Below, piece after piece: positions 10,701 to 22,717 of a stretch of DNA of 64,000 nt. The notes beneath the pieces are model-generated. The model had not been told where the DNA came from, did no database searches, and was given only the letters and a program-made list of their open reading frames with translations. Each line of letters opens with the position of its first letter. Within the stretch, counting starts at the first letter, position 1. The translations under genes and the position numbers were made by a program. The stretch is taken from NCBI GenBank assembly GCA_030247885.1, contig JAPDRO010000026.1, positions 434,001 to 498,000 of the forward strand. Direction: 5' to 3'. The DNA comes from Taxawa tesnikishii (nom. ined.). Lineage: Eukaryota; Ascomycota; Dothideomycetes; Dothideales.

Positions 10701-13700
10701 GGGTAGTACTTACTAATAGTGCAGTTTAAGACGCAGAGTGAGGTCTTTGTTATCCTTGACCACCAACGTCTTTTCCCGCCTGAAATCCTCACCTGCGGAA
10801 GCATTGATGATAGCAAACTCGCTCTGCTTGAAGGGGTATCCTGCATATCGACACTCATCAAAAGCAGGTGTGAAAGCTCGACCACGTGAACGGGACTCAC
10901 GCCTCCCCTGCGTAAGAAGTTTGTCCAATCCTTCTTTGTGTTTTTGTCGTAGATGCGGTACTTGAAGTCGAAAGGAAGCAAATTCTGTATCTCGATAGGA
11001 GCGGCAAGGCGGATGCGCATGTACGGGTAAACACTGCGAGAGATTAGCCTTTGGGCTCCTCAGATGAGTTCAATTTACTTGCGCTGTGAGAGGATCTTTC
11101 TTGTCAAATACGGCTTGCATCTGGAAGTAGAACGGGGAGACTGATCGCGTTGCTCTCCTTGGCAGGTAATCGTCCGTGTGGGACGCTTAAGCAGTTCCTT
11201 CCAGTCCAAGCGTTCGTTGGACCATGTGTAACCGAAGCCTTCGTCGGGACGCACGACGAGAGAGTGCATGAAAGCGGCGCCGACGGGTGCCGGGCGCGCG
11301 TCACCAGGTGCGATTTTCTCGATCTTGAACAGATGGCCTTCTTGTGGATCATATACTCCGACCTCGACAGGAACCTGAGTGTGATTCTCCACAAGCAGAG
11401 GAGACCGGAAGGTAATATACTTGACGTTGTCGGCGCCGAGCTTCACTTCGACTAGCAGGCGGTGTTGCACCTTGTCCTTGCGGGGCTTGAGGTTGTACAA
11501 TGCTTCGCCCTCACGATTGACGGGTATGCGATCAATGCTCTCGAAGCCGCTCCCTTCGAGCTTGAGGCCGACAACGCCGGTGGCACCCTCTGGCGACAAC
11601 GTTTCTCTGGTCGTTGTAGGATCTTCGAATCGCCAAGGGATCTCATCACCATCACTCATCTTGGCAGCAGACCCTTCCTCGTTGCGATCGGTTTGGGCCC
11701 ACACATTGATGTCGAAGCCTGTGTAATTACGAATGCGGTATGGCGCGTCGGTGCCACGAGGCTTTGACAAGATATCTTCGTCGGTGGACAAGAACTGTGC
11801 GGACTTGGATGCGAGAGCAATGGTGGCAGCAGTCAAGGTGAGCTCAAGGTTCTTCCTTGAATAAAGCTCCACGGCAAGCTTGTCAGGGTTTGTGTCCTTT
11901 GACATATGGAAGCCCAACTGCCATGGTTCGATCAAGGGTTCCCAGGCCGACTTGGAGAAATTGTAGACATTGAAGAAGGTGTCTATGCTGGTGTCCGCCG
12001 TCATGGCACCGCTCCAGTCGCGTACCTCAACGCCGAACTTCTTGACGCTCCAGTCAAGGATTGGCAACTCATGCAAGTCCCCAATAAGAACCACACGGAT
12101 GCCTTCGAGGTTGATCTTCAATTCCTCGCGCTTAAGCACGGCCGATCCCTGAGTCTTTGGTGCATTGTGTTCTACAGCCGTGGATTTGTTGGTGCGAATG
12201 GTCTTTGCTTGAGGCTTTTGAGAAGACGATGCAGCTCTGCCTCTGCTGGCGACCGTCTTCGGCTTGGTCGCTGGGACACTAGCGGAAGCGATCTGCTTAG
12301 GACCTTCTCCTTCCAGATTTTTGTCGTCATTGCCAGACATTGCAGACGCTCTGTTGACAATTTGCATCACTAGCAGAATATCCCGAAGCGAAAGACGCAG
12401 TACAAGCGGCTCAATATCGACGTTGATGCTCATCAGAGACGACTGCTTGTCCTGCGAGCGCATATCAAGCGAGGTCTGGATGCTGAAGTCGTCCAGAATG
12501 CGCAGTCTGTTGGTCTCGAATTGATCCATTCGGCAAAGGAACATTCCAACTTTCTCTACCTGCAAGGTCATGGCATGTTGCTGGGATACCATGACCTGCT
12601 TCGTACCAAGCACGATTGCCTCGGAATTGCTGATGGTGGGGTTGGCGATGAGTACAACCTGAGCATCCACGAGGTTAACGCGGTAGGAGATGGTCATGGA
12701 GCCCTGCCCTGCCCCTTCGTCTGCCTCGTTTGCGCTAGGTTCATTGGTAGACTCTGACACAGCGCTCGCTGTCTCGTCTTCTCCATCAGCTACAGAGCCA
12801 TCTTCCTCTTCTTCAATCACAAGCGGCTCATCCGAGGCCAAGCTTGCGTTGAGGAATCCTTGAATGGCGAAGAGGTAGTCCAGAGCGAGGATAACCCTAG
12901 GGCTATCGATCGTCAAGAGGGCGATGAGGTTCCGTTCCGCGCCTCCGGAGATTGACACGCTTGCCATGAACTGCTGCTTGACGTCGGTATTGATGAGGGA
13001 CATGATCTTCCTGAACTTGTTCTTCTCATGTGTTCGAGTATCAGTGATGGTGAAGGACTGCACAAGCAGCTCAGACTCGAGGGAACCATCGCTGACCATA
13101 CGAAGTTTGACGCTGGTCTCGTTGAGGGAGAACTTGGAAAGACTTGCAGCATTTAAGTCGCCAATCGGCTTCTCCGGCTTGCCCTGGATCAGCTCGAGAG
13201 CGACTGCGCCAACCTTGAATATGAGATCGAGCTTGGTCCAGGTCTTGTCGGGTGGGCCAAGCTCAGGTCCCTGGTGTGTTGAAGTTATTTGCTTGTCATC
13301 TTCGGTCTTCTTCAAACCTGTGCTATCCGCAATCGCTTTCGCAGGCTGAACAGCAGAGTCCGGAAGTTCTTCTTCAACGTCAGACTCCATCTCTTCGTCG
13401 GACTCCATTGCGAAAGCGGCTGGGATGGATCGGGAGAGCTCTAAGATGAACTTGAGCTGTGCCTGCGTGACACGGAGATTGAGATTAGACATTGAACCCT
13501 CAATCTCGGTATCCGGCCGCTTGTAGCCAGGTTTGTGTTCCACACTGGTGATCTTGAAGTCCAGGTCCACCTTGTCAATGAGGTCCAGCTCTTCGACTTG
13601 GTCGTCTGGGTAGTTGAAGCGCGAGGACAACCGGATGTTGTTGATGCCTGCAGAAAGCTTGTTGGCAGTGTCAGAGTGTTCCGAGTCGTCCAAAGGCAGG

Positions 13701-16700
13701 AATTCGTTGCTCGCGTAGATCTCTCCTAAATATGCTGTCATAAGGTCCCGTTCAGGCGAGTCAGTGATGACCAAGCGTGGAAATGCGACGATGGGCGTAT
13801 TGACTCGGACATCAAAGTGCATTTTGCTCGCCCGCTGTTGGATCTGGGTTGCTTGGTTGGCAGCTGCTTGTCTTGCAGCGTTAAAGATGGCCTGCATCTT
13901 CCCGAACTTGACCCCAAACTCCATGATCTTGCGGAATGGCTCTGTGACAAAGTTGACCTTCAGTGAGCCCGCTCGAAGGAATATGCTTGTGTCATAACCT
14001 GGGTACGACTCTGATTCTGCATCGAATGTCTCATAGCGGAAGTCGGCAAGCTCCTCGCCCTGGATAGATACGAGCTGTCTCAAGGAGGACTTCTCGGAAA
14101 CGCCTTGGTTGACATCGTCGATCAGTGACAGGTTACCAAGCTTAGCACCGACCCTCATTGTTTTGCCCATAAGGAAAACTCCGACCTCAGCGGAGTTCAA
14201 ACTCAAGGTAGCTAGACGGATACCGTCATTGTTCAGAATGACCGCGATGCGCTTCAACTGCGCCTTGATTCGTATCTTGTCGGCTTCTTGTGCTGACGGT
14301 TGTGCCTCTTCTTGACCTGATGACTCCTCTTCCGTTTCGGACAATTCAGCCTGTGGCTCTCCTGGGTTCGTGAAAGTCACCATAACGAAGTCCAACAAGG
14401 TGAGCAGAGTCTTCCGTGTAACCATAAGATTGATGGTAGACACCGCGACATCAAGGTTCGTGGCAATTCCCTCGTACTTGCTTTGGAACTCTGGCGATTC
14501 ATTGTTGACCTTGACGAACTTGATCTGCATGAGATCTTCTTTCGTGTTTGTGAAAAGATCCTCTGAGGAGATGAGATTCTTGAACTCAGGCGAAGGGTTC
14601 TCCTCGACGTGATCCTCAACAGCGAGTGTGCGAAGTCGGACATCAGCGACCATATCAAATGCCCGCTGATAGAACTCCAAGTAGAAGTGCTCTGCGATGA
14701 GATCTACAAGAAGTTCATCCGGTTTCTTTCCTTCTGGGTCGGAACGGAAAAGCGAGCCTTGCAGCTTGTCGACAGTGAACTTGAATTCGAAGTTGCGTTG
14801 GTTGATGTTGACCTCCGGCTTTCCTTCGCTCTTCTCCGACGCATCTTTGAAGTCCTTGGACCCTGAATCATCACCATGCACACTCTCTTCTTCCATGACG
14901 AGCTCGTGCTCCTGTGCAGCGAACTGGAAGGATTTCGACCTCGGCCTGCCACCACTGTCGGCCTCCATGATGCTCTTTTGCCTCGGCTTGGGCTCGGCCT
15001 TTGGAGCAGTGTCCGCTTGCTTGGGAGCATCTTCTCCATCGTCGAATTTGGGGATGGCCACCTCCAACAACTTCATCAACTTCTTGTACTTTGTGTCGGA
15101 GATCGATGCCTGGAGGACCGGTAAGTGACCCGAGATCCTCATCTTCGTCAGATCGGAAGCTTTAGGTATAATGCACATTTCCACCGTGAAATCCATATTG
15201 ATCTGTTCCACGATATGGAAGCTCTTTGATTGATCGCGTGACTCCAGTTGCCCCTTTGTCTCGTCGATCGAAGGACCAATCAAGAGCTGGGTAGAGTCCA
15301 GTTTCACGAGGAACTTGTCGTACATCAACGACTCCAAACGCTTCAAGTCCTCTTCCGTGTACTGCTGCGCTTGCTTCGACTGGATCTCGGCGATGGTGTC
15401 TTTGTCGATCAACTCGCTTCTAACGCTGACATGACCTGCGTCCAAGATCATGCATATCGAGCTCTGCTTCGTTACCGAGTCAGGAACAATAATGAGCGGT
15501 GCTTGAAGGTCGAGTTTGGCGTCTATGGTCTTGTGCTCTTGCAATGCATACTCAAGGCCAGCACGAGTCTGTTGCCGCAAGCCCTCGACTGTCGCTCCGG
15601 CAGTCTCCATGAGAGCGCCAATTGATTCCATGTGTCGCTCAGGCGGCTTGAAAAACTTGGCAACTCCGACAACGAAAGCAGGATTGTAAACAAATTCCAT
15701 ACCCTCAAGCTTCACAGTCAACGCTGTGTCTGCATGGTTGTCCAGAGGGTTCTGTTCGAAGGCCAACTCGAAGAAGTGCTCCTCCGGGGGTTCGTCGTCC
15801 TCTTCAGAATTGTCTTGGCCAGCTGCTTTTTCGGAGTCCTTCTCACCGTCTTTGGTCGTTTCTCCATCGTCGTGCAGCTCTTCTATCCTCTTATCGTTAG
15901 GAATAGCAGGCGCTGTCTTGACTTGGATCATCTGGGGAAATAGGCTGCCTTCCGTCGTACCATCGTAGAGTTGCATAGTCTCAAGACTGAGCTGCGCGAG
16001 CATGGAATCGGTGCGCTGCAAAAGTTTGACGTCGAAGCCCTGGAAGACCAATCGAAGCATTTCGTTTGCTTTGCCATGCGGATCCTGCTTGAGAGTGAAG
16101 CTGCCCTCACGCAAACTCATGTCGACTTGTAACTTGACTGCTTCCCGGGGCATATCAACAGCTTCTGTGATCGTCTTCTTCTCGTCGAAGTCGATCGCGT
16201 CATAAAGTTCTTTGCGTTGTTGATCGGTCATCTGAGAATCGTCCTCGGGACGTTGTTCTTCCTGCTTCTTGCCGCCACCCCACACCCAAGATGACCAGCT
16301 CTGCTTTTGAGGAGCTTTCTTGACGCCGACATTCTCCTTCCTCAGCTGGTTACGCGCCAGTGATCTCCAGAAGCGCAGGTCTTCGTATGTCAGCTTGTGC
16401 TCGAGCTGATCGAGTTCTTTGGTCTCATCCGGCGTCAATTTCTCTTCCTTCTTCTTTTTCTTGAAAAGGTCGATATACTTGATCCGGTCGTCCCGACGCT
16501 CTTTGAAGTAGCCCCATGACCAGCGCTTGTTCTTGTCATGGATCTTGTCGAGCACGGCCTTCCCTGCAAACTGGAGCCAGGCTCGCGGGTCCTCCTTTGG
16601 ACGAACCTTTGGCTGCAGTTTTCGGTACTCCTGATGTCTGATGAAGTAATGAAATAGGTCAACCAACATTAACCCGTCTCTGTACTGGTCTTCGTCGAGT

Positions 16701-17596
16701 ACGAAACCGAGCTCGTTGAACAATAACCGGGCCTTGACCTTAGGACGGTCTGTACGCCCAGTCTTGTCCATCTCAAGCCCAGCGCGGCCTGTAACGGGCT
16801 TGAGGATGAACTGGTGTTCTTTCAGTTCTTCGCTGTCCTTTTTGGTGATCATCTCCCTGAACTTCTCCAGCACAGCGTCGTGGTCGATGCCTTGTTCCTC
16901 TGCAGTTTCAGAGCCCTTGCCCGTACCCAGCAAAGTAGTGTCTGTGTCCCAGTATATGGCCAAAGCGCCGAGAGTGGCAAGTTTGTGCGTCGTACCCGAC
17001 GTGCTTTGGATGAAGGTCGGCTTCCAGTTCTCGTCAGTGCTCACGGCGCTCAGTTCCTGCAGCGTCAATCCTGCAGCGAAGGGGTGACCCGGATCTGATA
17101 TGGAGTCTTCGTAACGGATATGCACGTTCTTGACCGAGATCTGCAGGTTGTCCACAATGGCAGTCGTCAAACTGGCGGTAAAACTCTGGTTTCTCTGCTG
17201 CTCTTCTGCGCTCATTCCTTCGGCGTTGCGCTCCTTGAGCAGCTCCGCGCTGTCCAGCTTCTCCATCTTGACCGCGTGTTCGCGCCGATCCTCCTCTTCT
17301 GGGTCATACTCTGCGTCTTCTTTCGGCGCTGCAAGAACAAAGACATCTTCGATGTGCACCCTGACGGGTTTGCCTCGCAAGTTCGACCAGGGAATGGCAA
17401 GAGTCAACTGTCCAATGTGGCCTTCAATAACGTTAAGAGGTAGATGAAGTTGATCGAGCGCTTCTCTTTTCAACTCGAGGTTCCTGAGTTTGACATCGCC
17501 AGACCAGATGCCAACGTTCAGCTGCTTGGGATCGAAGTTCTTGACGTACATGCCCAGGAACCTGTTGAGCAGGTTTGCGACCAAGCCTTCCAACAT
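7736..17596 (-). CDS. VPS13: VPS13 bridge-type lipid-transfer protein, 3236 residues, two apparent frameshifts
   Basis: Exons: 17596-11083, 11033-10714, 10665-10308 and 10252-7736. The N-terminus is a classic chorein domain (MLEGLVANLLNRFLGMYVKN, then ...LPLNVIEGHIG). The middle carries the long beta-rich groove, and the SHR-BD/VAB region follows (NYTGFDINVW, PYMRIRLAAPIEIQNLLP, KDWTNFLRRGGVSPVHVVELS, SPYVILNRTGLELDV). The C-terminus has the ATG2-like and PH-like parts. VPS13 moves phospholipids between membranes at organelle contact sites. Intron 1 (11082-11034) appears to be GC-AG with donor GCAAGT; it gives DPLTA|VYPYM, whereas the nearby GT gives nonsense. Two single bases are missing, in C4 runs on the coding strand (plus-strand GGGG at 11134-11137 and 10833-10836). 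With both added, the exons total 9711 nt, exactly 3237 codons. The length fits the family (~3100-3200 residues). Confidence 0.95.
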
Positions 17597-18338
17597 GGCG
17601 GCGGCGTGTGGCCGTAACCCGGGCCGGGGAGGGTCGCGAAAGGGTCAAGAAAGGTAGAAATAGGTATACGTAGGTCGTTAAGTCGGCGAATGAATGGCCG
17701 TTAGCTCATCAGTGCTGCAAACTGGGAGGACCGTGGTCTGTGGGCAGTCTTTGAGATGTCTTTGTCGGCGATGAATGCTTGTGATAGGCAGCCAGATAGG
17801 CGGATGGTACCTACTGTATGAGAGGAGTGGGTTGTTGTTGTTGTTCGAAGTTGAGGCAAAGCGAACAGTAGAGGCAATGCTCCCTTCTCACGGGACTGTC
17901 TGGCTTGCTCCTGCTGCTTGGGATCTCCAGAACGCAGCTGCCAATAGTTTGGTTGGTGTTTCCCTTCTGGGAAGAAGCAGGGATCAGTCTATGATATAGG
18001 CAAGAAACAGTCCTGGAAGGCACGACCCCGCCAAAAGTCCGCACACCAACCAATCCTTCCCGTCCGTTGCGCGTGCTGGCTCCATCGACGTCACCGCGCG
18101 TATCTTTTGCCAAGGCCAAAGGACTTTGGGGAGGTGAGAAGCCGAGCTCTAGCTTCCAGCTCGGACCCCGGTCTCAGGAAGAAGCTCGACCTCACAACAG
18201 CATCAGCTGTATCATATACCTCGACTCGCTACTCTCCACTCTCCGCCCTCCACTCTACCACCGGTGCTCGTACCAGTACCGGGTCAATTGACCTCCTGTC
18301 GAATCTTCTCCACGTCTATCGTGCAGAACATCATCGCA
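17597..18338. other. Divergent promoter between VPS13 and the DUF3429 gene
   Basis: I support no gene here. It holds the promoters of two divergent housekeeping genes and is C/T-rich close to the 18339 start. Confidence 0.5.
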
Positions 18339-19540
18339 ATGCTTCGCACCGGAGCTCCTCGCGCGGCTTTCCGCAGTCTCAACAGCTTTGCTGCTGTTGC
18401 TGCTGCTGCTTCTGGCCGCACTACATTCACCCGCAATGCGCCTCACTTTTCCTCCAAGCTCTGCATCCTCAGCAGCAGCAGGCCTGTTGCCGTTGCCAAG
18501 CCAACGACCATGGCTCTCGCCCGGTTCGCGTCCAATCGCAACTCGCCAATGGACACCATTGACAGGAAGCACGAGATGGCCGTAAGCAAGGAGAACCTTC
18601 CAGCAAGCCCGGATACCGTTAGTGCCGACTCTTCGACTCACCCAGTTTTCGGTGAGGTTGGCATGCGGGAGGACCAGGAGAAGGACACCGACATGATGGC
18701 CGGTATCAAGCAGGACATGGTGAGTATCCCCTCTGCGCCTAGTGGGATCGGTGCGGATGCTACGGCATTACGAAGTTTGGCGTCTTACTGGACCACAGAA
18801 AACCATCAGGGACACTTTCTCCCTTGACGAGGTCCCACGTGCGGCTTACAATGTTGGTATGGCTGGTGTTCTGCCATACGCTGCGACCTCCCTCTCCACC
18901 GTGTACTGCGCGTGGGAGATCAACCACGCGGCGGCGAACGGTGTCGGCTTCTTGATGTCCGAGCGCACTGCTGAGCTCTGCCTACACATCCTTGAGCCTC
19001 TCCAGGTCGGCTACGGCGCAGTGGTATGTTGCACGCAAGCCTAACGCGAACGGCATCGATCTCACGCGACAGCAGATTATCTCTTTCCTCGGCGCCATCC
19101 ACTGGGGTCTTGAGTTCGCCGGCTACGGAGGCACTTACGGTTACAGACGTTATGCAATTGGTATTGCTGCCACTGCTGTTGCCTGGCCCAGCATCCTTTT
19201 GCCCGTCGAGTACGCTCTGATCACTCAGTTCTTGGCCTTCAACTTCCTCTACTACACTGATGCCCGCGCCACCAACCGTGGCTGGGCACCAGCGTGGTAC
19301 GGCGTCTACCGTTTCGTGCTTACCTTCATCGTCGGTGCCGCTATCGTCGTCTCCTTGATTGGCCGTGGCCAGATCGCCGACAGGATTGGCAAGCTGCCAG
19401 GACCGGCTGACAGGGTCAAGGCATTGAGGGACGCCCAGATGAAGGAGCTCGAGGAGGAGGAGATGCAGAGGCGCGCCAAGGTCGTCGCCAAGGACGAGGA
19501 CGACGACGAGGATGACGACGAGGATGAGGATGAGGAGTAG
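18339..19540 (+). CDS. DUF3429 (TMEM69-like) membrane protein, probably mitochondrial, 356 residues
   Basis: Exons are 18339-18719, 18799-19023 and 19076-19540, all in phase and summing to 1071 nt. The N-terminus is rich in Arg, Ala and Ser with few acids (MLRTGAPRAAFRSLN), typical of a mitochondrial presequence. A hydrophilic linker follows, then several membrane segments with the DUF3429 pattern (RAAYNVGMAGVLPYAATS, FLGAIHWGLEFAGYGG, ALITQFLAFNFLYYTD). The C-terminus is a Glu-rich helix ending in an Asp/Glu run. The family's molecular role is not known to me beyond being an inner-membrane-type protein. Intron 2 (GTATGT, CCTAAC) ends in a CAGCAG pair, so the acceptor may be 19072 or 19075, adding or dropping one Gln. 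The frame is clean. Confidence 0.85.
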
Positions 19541-20888
19541 AGTTGGGATCGCATCGATTTACGTTGTTCTCGGGACGAAACGGGAGGTGGGATGCGGACA
19601 GCATGTGTGGAGGGCCAACCCGTTGCCATGTTGCCGGAATCTCGGACGTGTGCTGTAACCATATGTAAATATCTCCACGAACGTTTTGGCACAGTTTGGA
19701 GCATTCGATTGACCGGGATGCGCTGCATTGAGATTCGTTTTGAGGCAAACATACGACAGCAGGTCATGTAGATAGGGCTGCACGTGCTGTGATTCAATTC
19801 TTTTTATCTCTAAAAGTGGTTCCTGATCGTCACTATTCCATGCTTTTACGGTTCTCTCCAAGAGTCAAGGCGGATCAATGACTCTCTCACGACGGGCATG
19901 CATCCGTACATACGCGCATTTTGTATGAATATATGTGTTTTGTGTGTATGCGCAAAGTCGCTGCTCGAGATGACCATTCCACAGCATCCAGCAGTGCGTC
20001 GTGAGCAATGCCGTGCTGGAAAGGCGAATGTCTATGCCAAAGACATTGTGTCACTCGGTGGACAGTGCTGCGGTTCTCCTTCGGTTCTCCAAGTGTCTTG
20101 AAGGTTCGTTCCTTCGCAGAAGAGTGGGCTGCGCGTCTCTAATCGATGATCCTCTTGGAAAAGTGGACTGCGATTCTCGGAACACATAAGCCAAGCTTCT
20201 CGAGAATCTCGATTCAGACCAAAGCCCATGCCACAGCATGACTTGGGCCAACGTCAAGAGGGCGACTCTGCGTACCGCCCGCGTACCGCCCGCGTACCTG
20301 CATTCCGAATGCCCCTTTCTGAGCATCAAACTCGCTGCAGGGCGTTTGTGCCGGACCCCTCGGGCGAGTTGTTGTGGAAAGATTCGTTGTCTGCCGAGCC
20401 GTCGTCGTCCGGCCCGCAATTTTCCTTTTTCGTGACATTCACATCCGTTGCGATGCGGCTCCGAAGACGTACGAGCAGCTCCGATCGTCCCTCGTCGGTC
20501 TCTGCAGGCGCTGCGTTAGCTCAAGTGCGGGGCACTTGTGATGAAATCCGTCAACTTTTCTGTGGAGTCCCCGAAGTCGCGAGGCCGGTCACATGCTGAA
20601 TCAATCTTCGTTTCCATGCTCTTGAGCGACTTCTCCTTCTTCTTCTCTTCTCAATTGCACTTTCTCAGTAGGATACCCGACATCTCCAAGTCATCCTCCT
20701 GTTTTTCCGTGTCTTTTCGAAAATTTCCACCGCGAGAGTCTGCACCCGGCTTCGCTTTCTCCTCGCATCTGTCTCCATTTCACCCGCACTCACAGCGGCC
20801 GAGAACCCCCATAGTCCAAGGTCGTTTTTCTCGCAACTCGACGATTCCGCCTTTCTCGAGGCACACTATACTCAATCGCATATTCGCA
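19541..20888. other. Intergenic, includes glycerol kinase promoter
   Basis: No gene is supported in this 1.35 kb. Reading frames found here are short and unlike proteins. A short tandem repeat lies at 20270-20298. The stretch 20600-20880 is C/T-rich and leads into the glycerol kinase start. Confidence 0.5.
20270..20298. repeat. 11-bp tandem repeat, about 2.6 copies
   Basis: The unit GCGTACCGCCC is repeated at 20270 and 20281, with a partial copy from 20292. It lies about 600 bp upstream of the glycerol kinase start. GC-rich direct repeats can be regulator sites, but I have no evidence that this one is. Confidence 0.8.
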
Positions 20889-22717
20889 ATGGACGGCTCA
20901 AATGCAGACGCATCAACGCTGAACCAGAGCAGTCAGAAGCCAGATCCTACACTCACCCAGGCTGGATCGAGCTCCAAGAAGGTTGTGACAGAGAAGCAGA
21001 GCGAGGGCGCACAGAGACCCCCTCTGAACAGGTTCACGACCAGTCACGAAAACATCCTCCACCAGTACTACCTTGGCGCGATCGACCAAGGAACGACAAG
21101 TACGAGGTTCATCATTTTCGACGGAGTGGGCGAACCCGTTACTATGCACCAGCATGAGTTCAAACAGCACTATCCCGAATCTGGGTGAGTTTTCTTCATA
21201 GACTCACTCTGGGATTGAGGAGCTGATTGGATGCGCAGATGGCACGAACACGACCCAGAGGAGCTCATTAGCTCGGTGGAGACGTGCATAAGCATTGCTA
21301 CCGAAAAGTTCATCCAGATGGGCCACAACATCCAGGACATCAAAGCAGTCGGCATCACAAACCAGAGAGAGACGACTCTGGTCTGGGACCGTGAGACCGG
21401 TGAACCCCTTCACAATGCGATCTGCTGGCCAGATACGCGGACGAAGGGCCTTGTCCGTGAGTTTAAGGAGAAGAAAGACGGCATGGATCTGTCTCAAATC
21501 TGCGGTATTCCACTGTCCACCTACCCAGCTTGCCTCAAGCTGGTCTGGTTATTACGTCACGTGCCAAAGGTCAAGGAAGCGTATGACGAGGGTCGGTTGA
21601 TGTTTGGCACGGTAGACAGCTGGCTGATCTACCGGTTGAACGGAGGAAAGGAGCGGAACGTGCATGTCACGGATTCTACAAACGCTTCGAGGACGATGTT
21701 CATGAACCTGCACACCGTCAAATACGACGACACCCTGCTCGACTTTTTCGAAATCGACAAGAACAAGATTCATCTGCCCCGGATCGTTCCATCCTCATGC
21801 GCGGAGTCATACGGTAGCATTGCTTCCGGCCCATTGCAGGGCATGAAGATTGCTGGATGCCTCGGAGACCAGTCAGCTGCATTAGTGGGACAGCAAGGTT
21901 TCACGCCCGGCTCCGCGAAGAACACATACGGTACCGGTTGTTTCCTGCTTTACAACGTTGGCGAGAAGCCAGTCATCAGTAGCCATGGTCTCCTGGCGAC
22001 GATCGCATACGACTTTGGAGGAGCAAGGAAACCGGTATACGCCCTCGAGGGTAGTATAGCTGTGGCAGGAAGTGGTGTTAAGTTTTTGATGAACAACATG
22101 GGTTTCATTACACACTCTCACAAGATCAGTGATCTTGCGGCCACGGTGGACGACAACGGCGGTTGTGTCTTCGTCACGGCTTTCTCGGGACTGTTCGCCC
22201 CGTACTGGATAGACGACGCCAAGGGAACCATTTTCGGAATCACACAGCACACACAAAGAGGTCACATCGCAAGAGCAACGCTGGAAGCGACATGTTTCCA
22301 GACCAAGGCTATCTTGGATGCCATGGAGAAGGACTCTGGCCACAAGCTCAGCGATCTCGCCGTCGACGGTGGCATGAGTAACTCGAACCTTGCCATGCAG
22401 GTGAGACCTCTTGCCCTCATCCATGCCAGCGTTGCAGGGAGCTAACAAATTGATAGACACAAGCGAATATCATCGGCATCTCCGTCAACCGCCCAGCAAT
22501 GCGCGAGACGACCGCTCTCGGTGCCGCAATCGCGGCCGGTTTCGCCGTCGACATCTGGAAAGAATTCAAAGAACTCAAGGCTATCAACCAGAAGGATCGC
22601 AAGATCTTCACCCCGGACATCGAGCCTGAGCAGAGCGAGAAGATGTTCAAGAAGTGGTCTCGTGCCGTCCAGATGTGCAGAGGCTGGCTCGACGCTGGTG
22701 AATACGGAGAAGAATAA
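20889..22717 (+). CDS. GUT1: Glycerol kinase, 572 residues
   Basis: Exons are 20889-21184, 21239-22400 and 22457-22717; they sum to 1719 nt with no break. It phosphorylates glycerol with ATP to glycerol 3-phosphate, the first step of glycerol use, in the cytosol or at the mitochondrial surface. Diagnostic parts are the ATP-binding GAIDQGTTSTRF near residue 60, the glycerol-binding GITNQRETT(L)VWDR, and the FGGY signatures including GGMSNSNLAMQ, which spans the second exon junction into TQANIIGI. An N-terminal tail of about 55 residues, rich in Ser, Gln and Lys, precedes the kinase fold. Intron 1 is 54 bp (GTGAGT). Intron 2 is 56 bp with a GCTAAC branch point. The absence of any frame break makes a useful control for the error pattern seen elsewhere. 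Confidence 0.96.

Noticed and set aside
11034-11137. Ordinary GT donor for the VPS13 intron, with the long frame left unshifted
   Set aside because: It would keep the frame at the junction but replaces a conserved 20-residue segment by unrelated text. The GC-AG donor with one base added upstream recovers it.
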